Shown: positions 6,495 through 15,192, numbered from the stretch's first letter. The stretch is 23,856 bases of DNA from CALZJC01 sp041574955 (GCA_041574955.1 JBFGNS010000060.1:1-23856), one strand, 5' to 3'. Translations and numbers: made by a program. The notes: generated by a model not told the origin, from the letters alone.

Positions 6495-7883
6495 ATGGGA
6501 CTGCTGATCCGCAACGGCACGGTGGTGACCGCCGACGGGCGGGAGACGATCGACGTGCGCTGCCGGGACGGTCGCATCGTGGAGCTGGGCGCCGGGCTGG
6601 CGCCGGACGGCGACGAGGTCATCGACGCCGCGGATCGGCTGGTGATGCCGGGCGGGGTCGACCCCCACGTCCACATGGCGCTGCCGGTCGCCGGCACCGT
6701 GTCGTCGGACGACTTCGCCTCCGGTACCGCGGCCGCGCTGGCCGGCGGCACCACCACCATCGTCGACTTCGTCCACCCCGAGCGCGGCCAGCCCTACCTC
6801 GAGGCGCTCGCCGACCGCCGGCGGGAGGCGGCCACGGCGGTGTGCGACTACGGCCTGCACATGGCGGTCACCTGGTGGGACGACTCGGTGCGCCGCTGGC
6901 TCCGCCGCCTGATAGCCGACGAGGGCGTCCCCACCTTCAAGGCGTACCTGGCCTACCAGGCGACGGTCGGCATCGACGACGACGTGCTGTGCGAGCTGAT
7001 GAGCGAGCTGGCAGCCGCCGGCGGCCGGCTGCTGGTCCACGCCGAGCACGGCGAGATGGTCGAGCTGCTGCGGGAGCGGTTCGCCGCCGAGGGGCACACC
7101 GAGCCGCGCTACCACGCGCTGTCGCGGCCGCCCGAGCTGGAGGGCGAGGCCACCTGGCGGGCGGCGACCCTGGCGGGCGTCACCGGTTGCCAGCTGTACG
7201 TGGTCCACGTCACCTGCCGCGACTCGGTGGCCGCGGTGCGGCGGGCGCGGGAGCGCGGCTGGCCGGTGCGCGGCGAGACCTGCACCCACTACCTGCTGCT
7301 CGACGACTCGGTCTACGAGCTGCCGGAGTTCGCCGGAGGCGCCTACGTCTGCGCGCCACCGCTGCGGCCGCGCGGCCACCAGGAGGAGCTGTGGCAGGCG
7401 CTGGCCGAGGGCACTCTCGAGGTGGTCGCCACCGACCACTGCCCGTTCACCCGCGAGCAGAAGCGGCTGGGCGAGCACGACTTCCGGCTGATCCCCGGCG
7501 GCCTCGCCGGCGTCGAGCACCGGCTCTCGCTGCTCTGGACCCACGGCGTCGCCGCCGGGCGGATGACGGCCGAGCGGTTCGTCGACCTGGTGTCGACCCG
7601 GCCGGCGAGGCTGATGGGCCTCTACCCCAGAAAGGGCGCGGTGGCGGTGGACTCGGACGCCGACCTGGTGGTGTGGGACCCGGAGGCCCGCGCCGCCATC
7701 GCCGCCGCCAGCCACCACCAGCACTGCGACCACACGCCGTACGAGGGCTTCGAGCTGCGCGGCCTGCCGGCGATCGTTGTCGCCGGCGGCGAGGTCTGCT
7801 GCCGCGACGGCGAGCTACTGGCTGCCGCCGGCCGCGGCCGCTTCCTGCACCGCCGGCTGACCGACACCGCCGTGCCGGACTGA
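6495..7883 (+). CDS. hydA: Dihydropyrimidinase / D-hydantoinase family amidohydrolase (462 aa)
   Basis: Cytosolic binuclear-metal amidohydrolase that opens cyclic ureides (dihydropyrimidines, 5-substituted hydantoins) to N-carbamoyl amino acids. All metal ligands are in place: H58 and H60 (DPHVH), carboxylated K149 (FKAYLAY), H182 (HAEH), H238 (VVHVT) and D314 (ATDHCPF). Length matches the ~460-aa family, and the C-terminal beta-sandwich part with the YEGFELRG segment is normal for hydantoinases. The sequence does not separate dihydropyrimidinase from hydantoinase or allantoinase-like activity. ATG at 6495 follows GAGG (6473-6476) and a plausible promoter (6437-6466). It is divergent from the two PLP enzymes; a shared 230-bp regulatory region suggests a common pathway (inference). 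No carbamoylase gene is adjacent. Confidence 0.9.
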   Translation: MGLLIRNGTVVTADGRETIDVRCRDGRIVELGAGLAPDGDEVIDAADRLVMPGGVDPHVHMALPVAGTVSSDDFASGTAAALAGGTTTIVDFVHPERGQPYLEALADRRREAATAVCDYGLHMAVTWWDDSVRRWLRRLIADEGVPTFKAYLAYQATVGIDDDVLCELMSELAAAGGRLLVHAEHGEMVELLRERFAAEGHTEPRYHALSRPPELEGEATWRAATLAGVTGCQLYVVHVTCRDSVAAVRRARERGWPVRGETCTHYLLLDDSVYELPEFAGGAYVCAPPLRPRGHQEELWQALAEGTLEVVATDHCPFTREQKRLGEHDFRLIPGGLAGVEHRLSLLWTHGVAAGRMTAERFVDLVSTRPARLMGLYPRKGAVAVDSDADLVVWDPEARAAIAAASHHQHCDHTPYEGFELRGLPAIVVAGGEVCCRDGELLAAAGRGRFLHRRLTDTAVPD

Positions 7884-8062
7884 CCGAGCGCGCCCGCCGG
7901 CCGCCCCTGCGGGTGGCCACCGGCTCGTCAGCGAACCGCCGCGTGCGGTAGGCTGGTCGCAAGCTGTTCGACGACACAACCCAACTCCGGCCCGGCGCCC
8001 GAGGCGCCGCCGCGGTCGCCAGCGGACCTGCGCGGCCCGGGCCACCTGGGAGGTAGCACGCG
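7884..8062 (+). promoter_or_regulatory. Intergenic region with putative promoter of the S8 protease
   Basis: A 179-bp gap holding TAGGCT at 7949-7954, the same -10 hexamer as upstream of the hydantoinase, and a strong GGGAGGT ribosome binding site at 8048-8054. The implied leader is ~100 nt. No -35 match or riboswitch-like structure was recognised. Confidence 0.35.
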
Positions 8063-9292
<1,230 letters not shown>

Positions 9293-9306
9293 TCGCGCCC
9301 GACGGC

Positions 9307-9312
9307 TATCAT
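9307..9312 (+). promoter_or_regulatory. Putative -10 giving a leaderless transcript
   Basis: TATCAT ends exactly 7 nt before the ATG at 9320, so transcription would start at or next to the start codon. There is no Shine-Dalgarno before this gene. The same arrangement occurs at 14457-14472. Confidence 0.45.
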
Positions 9313-9319
9313 CGCCCGC

Positions 9320-10084
9320 ATGCGTTCCCGCCGTGGCAGGGGCCGGTCCGTCCGCGTCGCGCTGGTGGCGGCCGCCCTGCTGGCGGCGCCGGCGGCGGGC
9401 GGCGTCACCGACGGCCTGTTCGTGCACGCCTACACCGGAGTCGGAGTCACAGAGCCCTCCGACCTGCGGATCTCCGTGCCGGCACAGGGCTTCGACGTGG
9501 TGTTCGAGCAGGTCGACTGGGAGGACCATTCGCTCAGCCGGCCCTCGATCCCCTACATCGGCGTGCGGGTCGGCAAGTGGCTCTCACGGCGGCCGTGGCT
9601 GGGGGTGGCGGCCGACGTGGTGCACTACAAGGTGTTCGCCGAGACCGCGCGCCTGGTGCGCGTGCGCGGCACGCTCGGCGGGGGCACGATCGCCGGCACC
9701 GTGCCGCTCGGACAGCTGGTCCGGCAGTACGACGTCGCCAACGGCGTCAACCTGTGGCTCGGCGAGCTGCTGGTGCGCAAGCGGATGGGGCGCGACGCCG
9801 GCCAGCCCGACGGCCGCTGGTGGCCGTACGCCGGCGTCGGCGCCGGGCCGGCGGTGCTCTACACCCACTCGCAGGTGCTCGGCGAGAACCGCAAGGGCTA
9901 CGAGCTCGGCCGGCTGGCGGTCGAGCTGCTGGCCGGCGTGGAGCTACGGCTCGGGAGCCGCTGGCGGCTGATCGTCGAGGCCAAGCGCACCCGCACCACC
10001 GCCAACGGCTCGGTGGCCGGCGGCGACAGCCGGACGACGCTCGACTCCGATCATCTGGTGGTCGGCGGCGGATTCCGGTTCTAG
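9320..10084 (+). CDS. Outer-membrane beta-barrel-like protein (254 aa)
   Basis: Probable outer-membrane protein. A basic N-terminus and Ala/Leu signal peptide (about 1-27, RVALVAAALLAAPAAG) precede a chain of amphipathic strands: PYIGVRVGKW, LGVAADVVHYKV, PYAGVGAGPAVLY, LAVELLAGVELRL and WRLIVEAKRTRT. The last residues, HLVVGGGFRF, end in Phe, the C-terminal signature recognised by the BAM machinery. The size suits an 8-stranded OmpA/OmpW-like barrel. The repeated P-Y-x-G-V motif resembles the OMP_b-brl fold. The substrate or role is unknown. There is no ribosome binding site, and a TATCAT -10 is 7 nt upstream, so it may be translated from a leaderless mRNA. Flanked by secreted peptidases. 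Confidence 0.75.
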   Translation: MRSRRGRGRSVRVALVAAALLAAPAAGGVTDGLFVHAYTGVGVTEPSDLRISVPAQGFDVVFEQVDWEDHSLSRPSIPYIGVRVGKWLSRRPWLGVAADVVHYKVFAETARLVRVRGTLGGGTIAGTVPLGQLVRQYDVANGVNLWLGELLVRKRMGRDAGQPDGRWWPYAGVGAGPAVLYTHSQVLGENRKGYELGRLAVELLAGVELRLGSRWRLIVEAKRTRTTANGSVAGGDSRTTLDSDHLVVGGGFRF

Positions 10085-10111
10085 GCGCGGCTGCCCGACG
10101 CAGGCGGGCGG

Positions 10112-10117
10112 TAGACT
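10112..10117 (+). promoter_or_regulatory. Putative -10 element for the M28 peptidase
   Basis: TAGACT, 34 nt before the ATG at 10152, with GGGAGG (10141-10146) between. It belongs to the recurring TAGRMT set. No -35 match. Confidence 0.35.
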
Positions 10118-10151
10118 GCGCCCCCACCATCCACCGTTCCGGGAGGCGCCG

Positions 10152-12437
10152 ATGAACCGCTCCATACCGCTCGTCCTGTCGCTCGTTCTGCTCACCGCCG
10201 CCACCGCGCCGGTGGTGGCGGAGGATGGAATGCTCGGCTTCACCGAGGCCGGCGCCGAAGCCCAGCGGGCGCTCGAGGAGCGGTTTGCCGCCGCGCTCGA
10301 CGGCGACGAGATCCGCGAGTGGATCCGTACGATGTCGGCCCACCCGCACCACGTCGGCTCGCCGTGGGGGCGCCGCAACGCCGAGCTGATGGTGGAGCTG
10401 TTCGAGAGCTGGGGCTACGACGCGCGGATCGAGGAGTTCCGGGTGCTGTTTCCGGTCCCCCGGCTGCGCCGGGTCGAGCTGCTCGAGCCGAGCGTCTTCC
10501 GCGCCGCGCTCGCCGAGCCGCCGATCGAGGGCGACGCCACCTCCGGCCAGACCGACGAGCAGCTGCCGATCTACAACGCCTACTCGATCGACGGCGACGT
10601 CACCGCCGAGCTGGTCTACGTCAACCGCGGCGTGCCCGAGGACTACGAGGAGCTCGAGCGGCGCGGCATCTCGGTCGAGGGCAAGATCGTCATCGCCCGC
10701 TACGGCGGTTCGTGGCGCGGCATCAAGCCCAAGGTGGCGGCCGAGAAGGGGGCGATCGGCTGCCTGCTGTTCACCGACCCCGGCGACGACGGCTACGTCG
10801 CCGGCGACGCCTACCCCGAGGGCGGCTACCGGCCGCTGACCGGCGCGCAGCGCGGCTCGGTGGCCGACATGCCGCTCTACCCCGGCGACCCGCTGACCCC
10901 GGGGATCGGCGCCACCGCCGACGCCGAGCGGCTCGAGCTGTCCGAGACGCCCACCCTGACCAGGATCCCGGTGCTGCCGATCTCGGCCGCCGACGCCCGG
11001 CCGCTGATGGCGGCGCTCGGCGGCCCGGTGGCGCCCCGCGGCTGGGCCGGCGCCCTGCCGCTGACCTACCACCTGGGGCCCGGGCCGGCGCGGGTGCGGC
11101 TGCAGCTCGAGTTCGACTGGGAGCTGGCGCCGGCGTGGGACGTGATCGCGCGCATGGAGGGCTCGGAGCACCCCGACCAGTGGATCGTGCGCGGCAACCA
11201 CCACGACGCCTGGGTCAACGGCGCCACCGATCCGGTGAGCGGCATGGCCGCGGTGCTGGCCGAGGCCAAGGCGCTGGCAGCGCTGGCGCGCGACGGCTGG
11301 CGGCCGAAGCGGACGATCGTCTTCGCCGGCTGGGACGCCGAGGAGCCGGGGCTGCTGGGCTCGACCGAGTGGGCCGAGCACTGGGCCGGGGAGCTGGGCG
11401 ACAAGGCGGTGGTCTACATCAACTCCGACTCGAACGGGCGCGGCTTCTTCTGGGCGGGTGGCTCGCACACCCTCGAGCAGCTGGTCAACGAGGTGGCGCG
11501 CGACGTCACCGATCCCCAGACCGGCGTCACGGTGGCCGAGCGCCGCAAGGCTGCGATCGCGCTCGGCGACGACGACGAGCTCCGCCAGCAGGTCGAGCAG
11601 AGCGGTGAGATCCCGCTTTTCGCCCTCGGCTCCGGCAGCGACTACTCGCCGTTTCTCCAGCACCTGGGGATCGCCTCGCTCAACATCGGCTTCGGCGGCG
11701 AGGGCCAGTACGGGCAGTACCACTCGGTCTACGACTCGTTCGACCACTACCGCCGGTTCATGGACCCCGAGTTCCAATACGGCGTGGCGCTCGCCGCGGT
11801 GGGCGGCCGGCTGCTGCTCAGGCTGGCCAACGCCGATCTGCTGCCGTTCGAGTTCACCCGCCAGGCGGCGACCGTCGGGCGCTACGTCGACGAGGTCGAG
11901 AAGCTCGCCGAGACGATGCGCGACGAGACCGCGGCCGAGAACCGCCGCATCGAGGCCGGGGCCCACCGCCTCGCCTGGGACCCGCGCGAGACCTGGGTGC
12001 TGCCCGCGCCCGAGGAGCCGGTTCCGTTCCTCAACTTCGCGCCGCTCAGAAACGCCCAGGCGCGGCTGGCGGCGGCCGCCGAGCGCTACCGGCCGGAAGC
12101 CGCGCTGGCGCTGCCGGGCGACCAGCGGGCGGCGCTCGACCGGGTCCTCTACTCGTCCGAGCGCGCGCTCACCCGCCACCACGGCCTGCCAGGCCGCCCC
12201 TGGTACAAGCACCACGTCTACGCGCCGGGCTTCTACACCGGCTACGGGGTCAAGACCCTGCCCGGGGTACGCGAGGCGATCGAGCAGCGGCAGTGGCAGG
12301 AGGCCGAGGAACAGATCGCGATCGCCGCCGAGGTGCTGGCGGCGGCGGCGACGGCGATCGAGCGGGCGGTCGCCGCCGTGGACGCAGCTGAAGACGGCGC
12401 CGCAGCCGGGGCCCCGGCCGATGAGGCGTCTCCGTAG
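10152..12437 (+). CDS. M28 family zinc carboxypeptidase, GCPII/transferrin-receptor type (761 aa)
   Basis: Exported di-zinc peptidase homologous to glutamate carboxypeptidase II. A signal peptide (about 1-23, cleavage near VVA) is followed by the protease part interrupted by a PA domain (about 145-290) and a C-terminal transferrin-receptor-like dimerisation domain (about 600-745). All expected ligands are present by alignment to human GCPII: H350 (GNHHDAW), D360 (GATDPVSG), catalytic E397 and ligand E398 (WDAEEPG), D426 (YINSDS) and H524 (YHSVYDS). The blocks LLGSTEWAE and GSGSDYSPFLQHLGIAS also match. Length is close to 750 aa. ATG 10152 has GGGAGG upstream. It probably trims C-terminal residues from peptides in the periplasm, alongside the neighbouring S8 and S9 enzymes. 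Confidence 0.93.
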   Translation: MNRSIPLVLSLVLLTAATAPVVAEDGMLGFTEAGAEAQRALEERFAAALDGDEIREWIRTMSAHPHHVGSPWGRRNAELMVELFESWGYDARIEEFRVLFPVPRLRRVELLEPSVFRAALAEPPIEGDATSGQTDEQLPIYNAYSIDGDVTAELVYVNRGVPEDYEELERRGISVEGKIVIARYGGSWRGIKPKVAAEKGAIGCLLFTDPGDDGYVAGDAYPEGGYRPLTGAQRGSVADMPLYPGDPLTPGIGATADAERLELSETPTLTRIPVLPISAADARPLMAALGGPVAPRGWAGALPLTYHLGPGPARVRLQLEFDWELAPAWDVIARMEGSEHPDQWIVRGNHHDAWVNGATDPVSGMAAVLAEAKALAALARDGWRPKRTIVFAGWDAEEPGLLGSTEWAEHWAGELGDKAVVYINSDSNGRGFFWAGGSHTLEQLVNEVARDVTDPQTGVTVAERRKAAIALGDDDELRQQVEQSGEIPLFALGSGSDYSPFLQHLGIASLNIGFGGEGQYGQYHSVYDSFDHYRRFMDPEFQYGVALAAVGGRLLLRLANADLLPFEFTRQAATVGRYVDEVEKLAETMRDETAAENRRIEAGAHRLAWDPRETWVLPAPEEPVPFLNFAPLRNAQARLAAAAERYRPEAALALPGDQRAALDRVLYSSERALTRHHGLPGRPWYKHHVYAPGFYTGYGVKTLPGVREAIEQRQWQEAEEQIAIAAEVLAAAATAIERAVAAVDAAEDGAAAGAPADEASP

Positions 12438-12548
12438 CCGGCGGCGGGCGGCGGCTCGCTGGCAACCCGCGGGGCGGCCGGCCGAGCCGGACGAGAGCCG
12501 CGCTTCGGCCAGGGAATCGTGCACCCGGGCGCCGGCGCGGGGTCCTCG

Positions 12549-13433
12549 ATGCTAGCCCGCACGGTCGCCCTCACCCGCGAGGTGGGTGACGACATCGGCC
12601 GCTGCCAGCTCACCCACCTCGAGCGACGGCCGATCGACCCGGGGCGCGCCCGCCGCCAGCACCAGGCCTACGAGCGGCTGCTCGCCGAGCTGGGCTACGA
12701 GCTGCGCCGGCTACCGGCCGCGCCCGGGCTGCCCGACGCGGTGTTCGTCGAGGACACCGCGCTGGTGCTCGACGAACTGGCGGTCGTCGCCCGCCCGGGC
12801 GCAGCCTCACGCCGCGCCGAGACCGTGACGGTCGCCGAGGCGCTGGCGCCGCTCCGGCCGCTGGTAGCGATCGAGCCGCCGGCGACCCTCGACGGCGGCG
12901 ACGTGCTGCGCCTCGGCCGCACCCTGTACGTCGGCCGCTCGAGCCGCAGCGACCGGCGCGGCCGCGAGCAGCTCCGAGCGCTGGTCGAGCCGCACGGCTA
13001 CCGGGTTGTGGCGGTCGACATGCGCGGCTGCCTCCACCTCAAGTCCGCGGTCAGCGAGATCGCCGACCGCCTCGTGCTGCTCAACCCCCAGATGGTCGAT
13101 CCGGACAGCTTCACCGGCTGGGACGCCCTCGAGGTCCACCCGGCCGAGCCGCACGCCGCCAACGCCCTGCGGCTCGGCGACACGGTGGTCTTCCCCCGCC
13201 ACCACCCGCGCACCCGCCGCCGCCTCGAGGCCGCCGGCCTCGACGTCCGCCCGATCGCCGCCGACGAGCTGGCCAAGGCCGAAGCCGGCCTCACCTGCTG
13301 CAGCCTGCTGGTCGCCCTTCGCCCACCCGCAAGGTCCGACCCCCGCACTGCAGAGCACCCGGAACCCGACCCCCAAGCCGCACCCCCGGCACCCGACGCC
13401 GACGCTGCAAGCCACCCGTCATCCCGAGCGTAG
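12549..13433 (+). CDS. Dimethylargininase (DDAH)-like amidinotransferase-fold hydrolase (294 aa)
   Basis: Cytosolic guanidino-group hydrolase, probably converting N-methylated arginine or arginine to citrulline plus an amine. Motifs: FVEDTALV (66-73), LDGGDVL (114-120), active-site His163 (CLHLKS) and nucleophile Cys250 (GLTCCSLL). Spacing matches the ~254-aa Pseudomonas enzyme (His162, Cys249), which ends about five residues after the Cys. Here ~39 extra residues follow, rich in Pro, Ala and Asp; they are encoded by a repeat tract, and the TAG stop lies inside a dispersed-repeat copy. ATG 12549 is preferred because family members start with M-x-x-R-A-x-x-R; a GTG at 12519 is in frame. The ribosome binding site is weak. 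Arginine deiminase-like activity is the alternative. Confidence 0.87.
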   Translation: MLARTVALTREVGDDIGRCQLTHLERRPIDPGRARRQHQAYERLLAELGYELRRLPAAPGLPDAVFVEDTALVLDELAVVARPGAASRRAETVTVAEALAPLRPLVAIEPPATLDGGDVLRLGRTLYVGRSSRSDRRGREQLRALVEPHGYRVVAVDMRGCLHLKSAVSEIADRLVLLNPQMVDPDSFTGWDALEVHPAEPHAANALRLGDTVVFPRHHPRTRRRLEAAGLDVRPIAADELAKAEAGLTCCSLLVALRPPARSDPRTAEHPEPDPQAAPPAPDADAASHPSSRA

Positions 13434-13533
13434 CCCCGGGATGCGCACCCGGCCCGCTCACCAGCACCGCGAAGTCCGACCCCGGCCCTGAGCAGCCGCT
13501 GTCATCGCGAGCGTAGCGAGGGACCTCAGCACC
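13393..13533. repeat. Two direct repeat copies containing a GTCATC-CGAGCGTAGC element
   Basis: Copies at 13393-13450 and 13476-13533 share CCGAC, then exactly 25 nt later GTCATCnCGAGCGTAGC followed by GGGA. The core resembles a dispersed intergenic repeat family seen in many bacteria (GTCATCCTGAGCGnAGCGAAGGATCT type). Further degenerate CCGACCCCC units occur from 13336 on. The first copy supplies the stop codon of the dimethylargininase gene. Confidence 0.7.
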
Positions 13534-13575
13534 AACCCCGGCAAGCCTCATCGGCCCCGACGTGCATCCCCCCGG

Positions 13576-13604
13576 TTGACAAATCCACCTCTTTTCCCTA
13601 AAAT
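13576..13604 (+). promoter_or_regulatory. Near-consensus sigma70-type promoter
   Basis: TTGACA (13576-13581), a 17-nt spacer, and TAAAAT (13599-13604). This is the strongest promoter seen in the window, in an AT-rich island. The start codon is at 13635, with AAAGGAGGT at 13622-13630. Confidence 0.85.
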
Positions 13605-13617
13605 TGAACACGTTCAA
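13604..13617 (+). promoter_or_regulatory. Palindromic operator, likely TetR-type
   Basis: TTGAACACGTTCAA: two 6-bp inverted half-sites around AC, overlapping the last base of the -10 and the expected transcription start. The TGAAC-N-GTTCA form is typical of TetR-family operators (DesT/FadR-like). The TetR gene two genes downstream (14470-15192) is the obvious candidate ligand (inference). Confidence 0.65.
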
Positions 13618-13634
13618 AAAGAAAGGAGGTCGCC

Positions 13635-14039
13635 ATGACCAACCTCATCGTCCCTACCTACTTCCTCTACCTCGCGGCCAGCATCGCGCTCACCGTCTGG
13701 GTGGCGCGGACGCTGCACAAGAACGGGCGGGTCTTCCTGCTCGACGTGTTCGGCCGGGAGGACCTGGCCGACTCGGTGAACCACCTGCTGGTGGTGGGCT
13801 TCTACCTGGTCAACCTGGGGTACGTGGCGCTGGCGCTCAAGCTGGGCTACGCGGTCGCCAACGTGCAGCAGAGCGTCGAGGCGCTGTCGCTCAAGATCGG
13901 CTGGGTTCTGCTGGTGCTCGGCGCCATGCACTTCTTCAACCTGTTCGTGTTCAGCCGCATGCGCCGCCGCCGGCAGCTCGAGCGCACTCCCCCGCCGGTC
14001 GCGCCGGACGCGCGGCTCGGCAAGCCGGCCGGAGCCTGA
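13635..14039 (+). CDS. Small integral membrane protein, unknown function (134 aa)
   Basis: Inner-membrane protein with three clear hydrophobic segments (about 6-24, 50-76, 87-106) and a cytoplasmic basic tail beginning RMRRRRQ, followed by a Pro-rich end. A conserved-looking soluble loop, RTLHKNGRVFLLDVFGREDLADSVNHLL, sits between helices one and two. It matches no family I can name. ATG 13635 has the ideal AAAGGAGGT 4-5 nt upstream, and the promoter at 13576-13604 drives it. It is first in a likely three-gene unit with a DCC-motif thiol protein (gap 14 nt) and a TetR regulator. Translation efficiency looks the highest in the window. Function unknown; context suggests a regulated membrane or redox role. 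Confidence 0.85.
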   Translation: MTNLIVPTYFLYLAASIALTVWVARTLHKNGRVFLLDVFGREDLADSVNHLLVVGFYLVNLGYVALALKLGYAVANVQQSVEALSLKIGWVLLVLGAMHFFNLFVFSRMRRRRQLERTPPPVAPDARLGKPAGA

Positions 14040-14053
14040 GGGAGCGGCACGCC

Positions 14054-14395
14054 ATGCGTAGCCTGACGGTGCTCTACGACGCCCAGTGCGAGGTCTGCCG
14101 GCGCGCCCGCGCGTGGCTCGAGCGGCAGGCGCAGTACGTTCCGCTGGAGTTCGTGGCCGCCGGCTCGGACGAGGCGCGCGCCCGCTTCCCCGGGCTCGAC
14201 GCCCGGCGGACCCTCGAGGAGGTCACGGCGGTCGGCGACGACGGCGCGGTCTACCGCAGCGCCAAGGCCTGGGTGGTCTGCCTGTGGGCGCTGGTCGACT
14301 ACCGGCGGCTGTCGCTCAAGCTGGCCCGCCCACGGTTGCTGCCGCGCGCCGAGCGGTTCGTCGCGCGGCTCGCCCGCCGGCGGCGACGCCGTTGA
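14054..14395 (+). CDS. DCC-family (DUF393) thiol-disulfide oxidoreductase-like protein (113 aa)
   Basis: Small cytosolic thioredoxin-fold-like protein of the DUF393/DCC family. The signature is near the N-terminus: LYDAQCEVC (Asp9, Cys12, Cys15), a C-x2-C pair of presumed redox function. The rest follows family pattern, with PLEFVAAGSDEA, RFPGLDARRTLEEV, then VGDDGAVYRSAKAW and a C-terminal helix ending in a run of Arg. Family length is 110-140 aa, so it is complete. ATG 14054 lies 14 nt after the upstream stop, with GAGGGAG (14038-14044) as ribosome binding site, so it is co-transcribed with the membrane protein. The biochemical substrate of the family is not established. Confidence 0.87.
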   Translation: MRSLTVLYDAQCEVCRRARAWLERQAQYVPLEFVAAGSDEARARFPGLDARRTLEEVTAVGDDGAVYRSAKAWVVCLWALVDYRRLSLKLARPRLLPRAERFVARLARRRRRR

Positions 14396-14456
14396 AGCCC
14401 GCTCGCCGCCGCCGCGGCGGCCCCCCCGCCCCACGGGGCCGCCCGGCGGCGGCGGG

Positions 14457-14462
14457 TATCAT
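14457..14462 (+). promoter_or_regulatory. Putative -10 for a leaderless TetR transcript
   Basis: TATCAT lies exactly 7 nt before the ATG at 14470 and overlaps an in-frame ATG at 14461, which would therefore lie upstream of the transcript start. Same layout as 9307-9320. Confidence 0.4.
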
Positions 14463-14469
14463 GCCGGCG

Positions 14470-15192
14470 ATGCCGGCCACCCGGTCCCGCTCCGCCGCCC
14501 ACAGCCGTTCGCTCAAGGGCGAGGAGACCCGCCGGCGCATCCTCGAAACGGCCCTCGAGCTGTTCCGCGAGCGCGGCTACGAGGAGGCGACGATGCGGCG
14601 CATTGCCGCCCGCGCCGGCGTCTCGCTCGGCAGCGCCTACTACTACTTCCGCTCCAAGGAGCACCTGATCCAGGCCTACTACGGCCGCAGCCACGTCGAG
14701 CACCTGAACGCCTGCGCCGAGCTGCTCGAGCGCGAGAAGAAGCTCGAGCCGCGACTGCTCGGCGTGATGCGGGCCAAGCTCGACACCAGCATGCCCTACC
14801 ACCGCTTCGCTGGACAGCTGTTCAAGACCGCCGCCGACCCGGCCAGCCCGCTCAGCCCGTTCAGCGCCGAGTCGATGCCGGTGCGGAGCGAGGCCACCGA
14901 GCTGATGGCGCTGGTGGTCGACGGCTCGGACACCCAGATCGCCGGCGAGCTGGGGCGCGAGCTGCCCAACCTGCTGTGGCTCTACATGATGGGCATCGTC
15001 CTCTACTGGATCCACGACGACTCGCCCGGCTGCGAGCGCACCTACCGGCTGGTCGCGCGCACCTGCCGGATCGTGGTGCGGCTGATCCAGCTGGCGCGGC
15101 TGCCGGTGCTGCGCCCGCTGGTGCGCGAGACCCTGAAGCTCCAGGCCGAGCTGCGGCTGGGCGGCGCCGACCGCCGGCCTACTCGAGGCTGA
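14470..15192 (+). CDS. TetR/AcrR family transcriptional regulator (240 aa)
   Basis: One-component repressor. The N-terminal helix-turn-helix is at about 22-70: RRRILETALELFRERGYEEA, then TMRRIAARAGVSLGSAYYYF and the SKEHL recognition-end motif, all typical of TetR. The C-terminal ligand domain (about 75-225) is helical and hydrophobic (PNLLWLYMMGIVLYW), which would suit a lipophilic ligand. ATG 14470 is preferred over ATG 14461 because TATCAT 7 nt upstream suggests a leaderless mRNA; no Shine-Dalgarno is present. It probably binds the TTGAAC-AC-GTTCAA palindrome at 13604-13617 and controls the membrane/DCC pair and perhaps itself. The 3' end overlaps the convergent DUF4382 gene by 14 bp. Confidence 0.92.
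   Translation: MPATRSRSAAHSRSLKGEETRRRILETALELFRERGYEEATMRRIAARAGVSLGSAYYYFRSKEHLIQAYYGRSHVEHLNACAELLEREKKLEPRLLGVMRAKLDTSMPYHRFAGQLFKTAADPASPLSPFSAESMPVRSEATELMALVVDGSDTQIAGELGRELPNLLWLYMMGIVLYWIHDDSPGCERTYRLVARTCRIVVRLIQLARLPVLRPLVRETLKLQAELRLGGADRRPTRG

Noticed and set aside
9747..12524. 925-codon open frame on the minus strand
   Set aside because: Antisense to the M28 peptidase, whose zinc ligands and domains are all recognisable; no domain is visible in the antisense translation.
12519..12548. GTG at 12519 as start of the dimethylargininase
   Set aside because: Family members begin at the M-x-x-R-x-V-x-x-R strand encoded from ATG 12549; the extra ten residues (VHPGAGAGSS-like) add nothing conserved.
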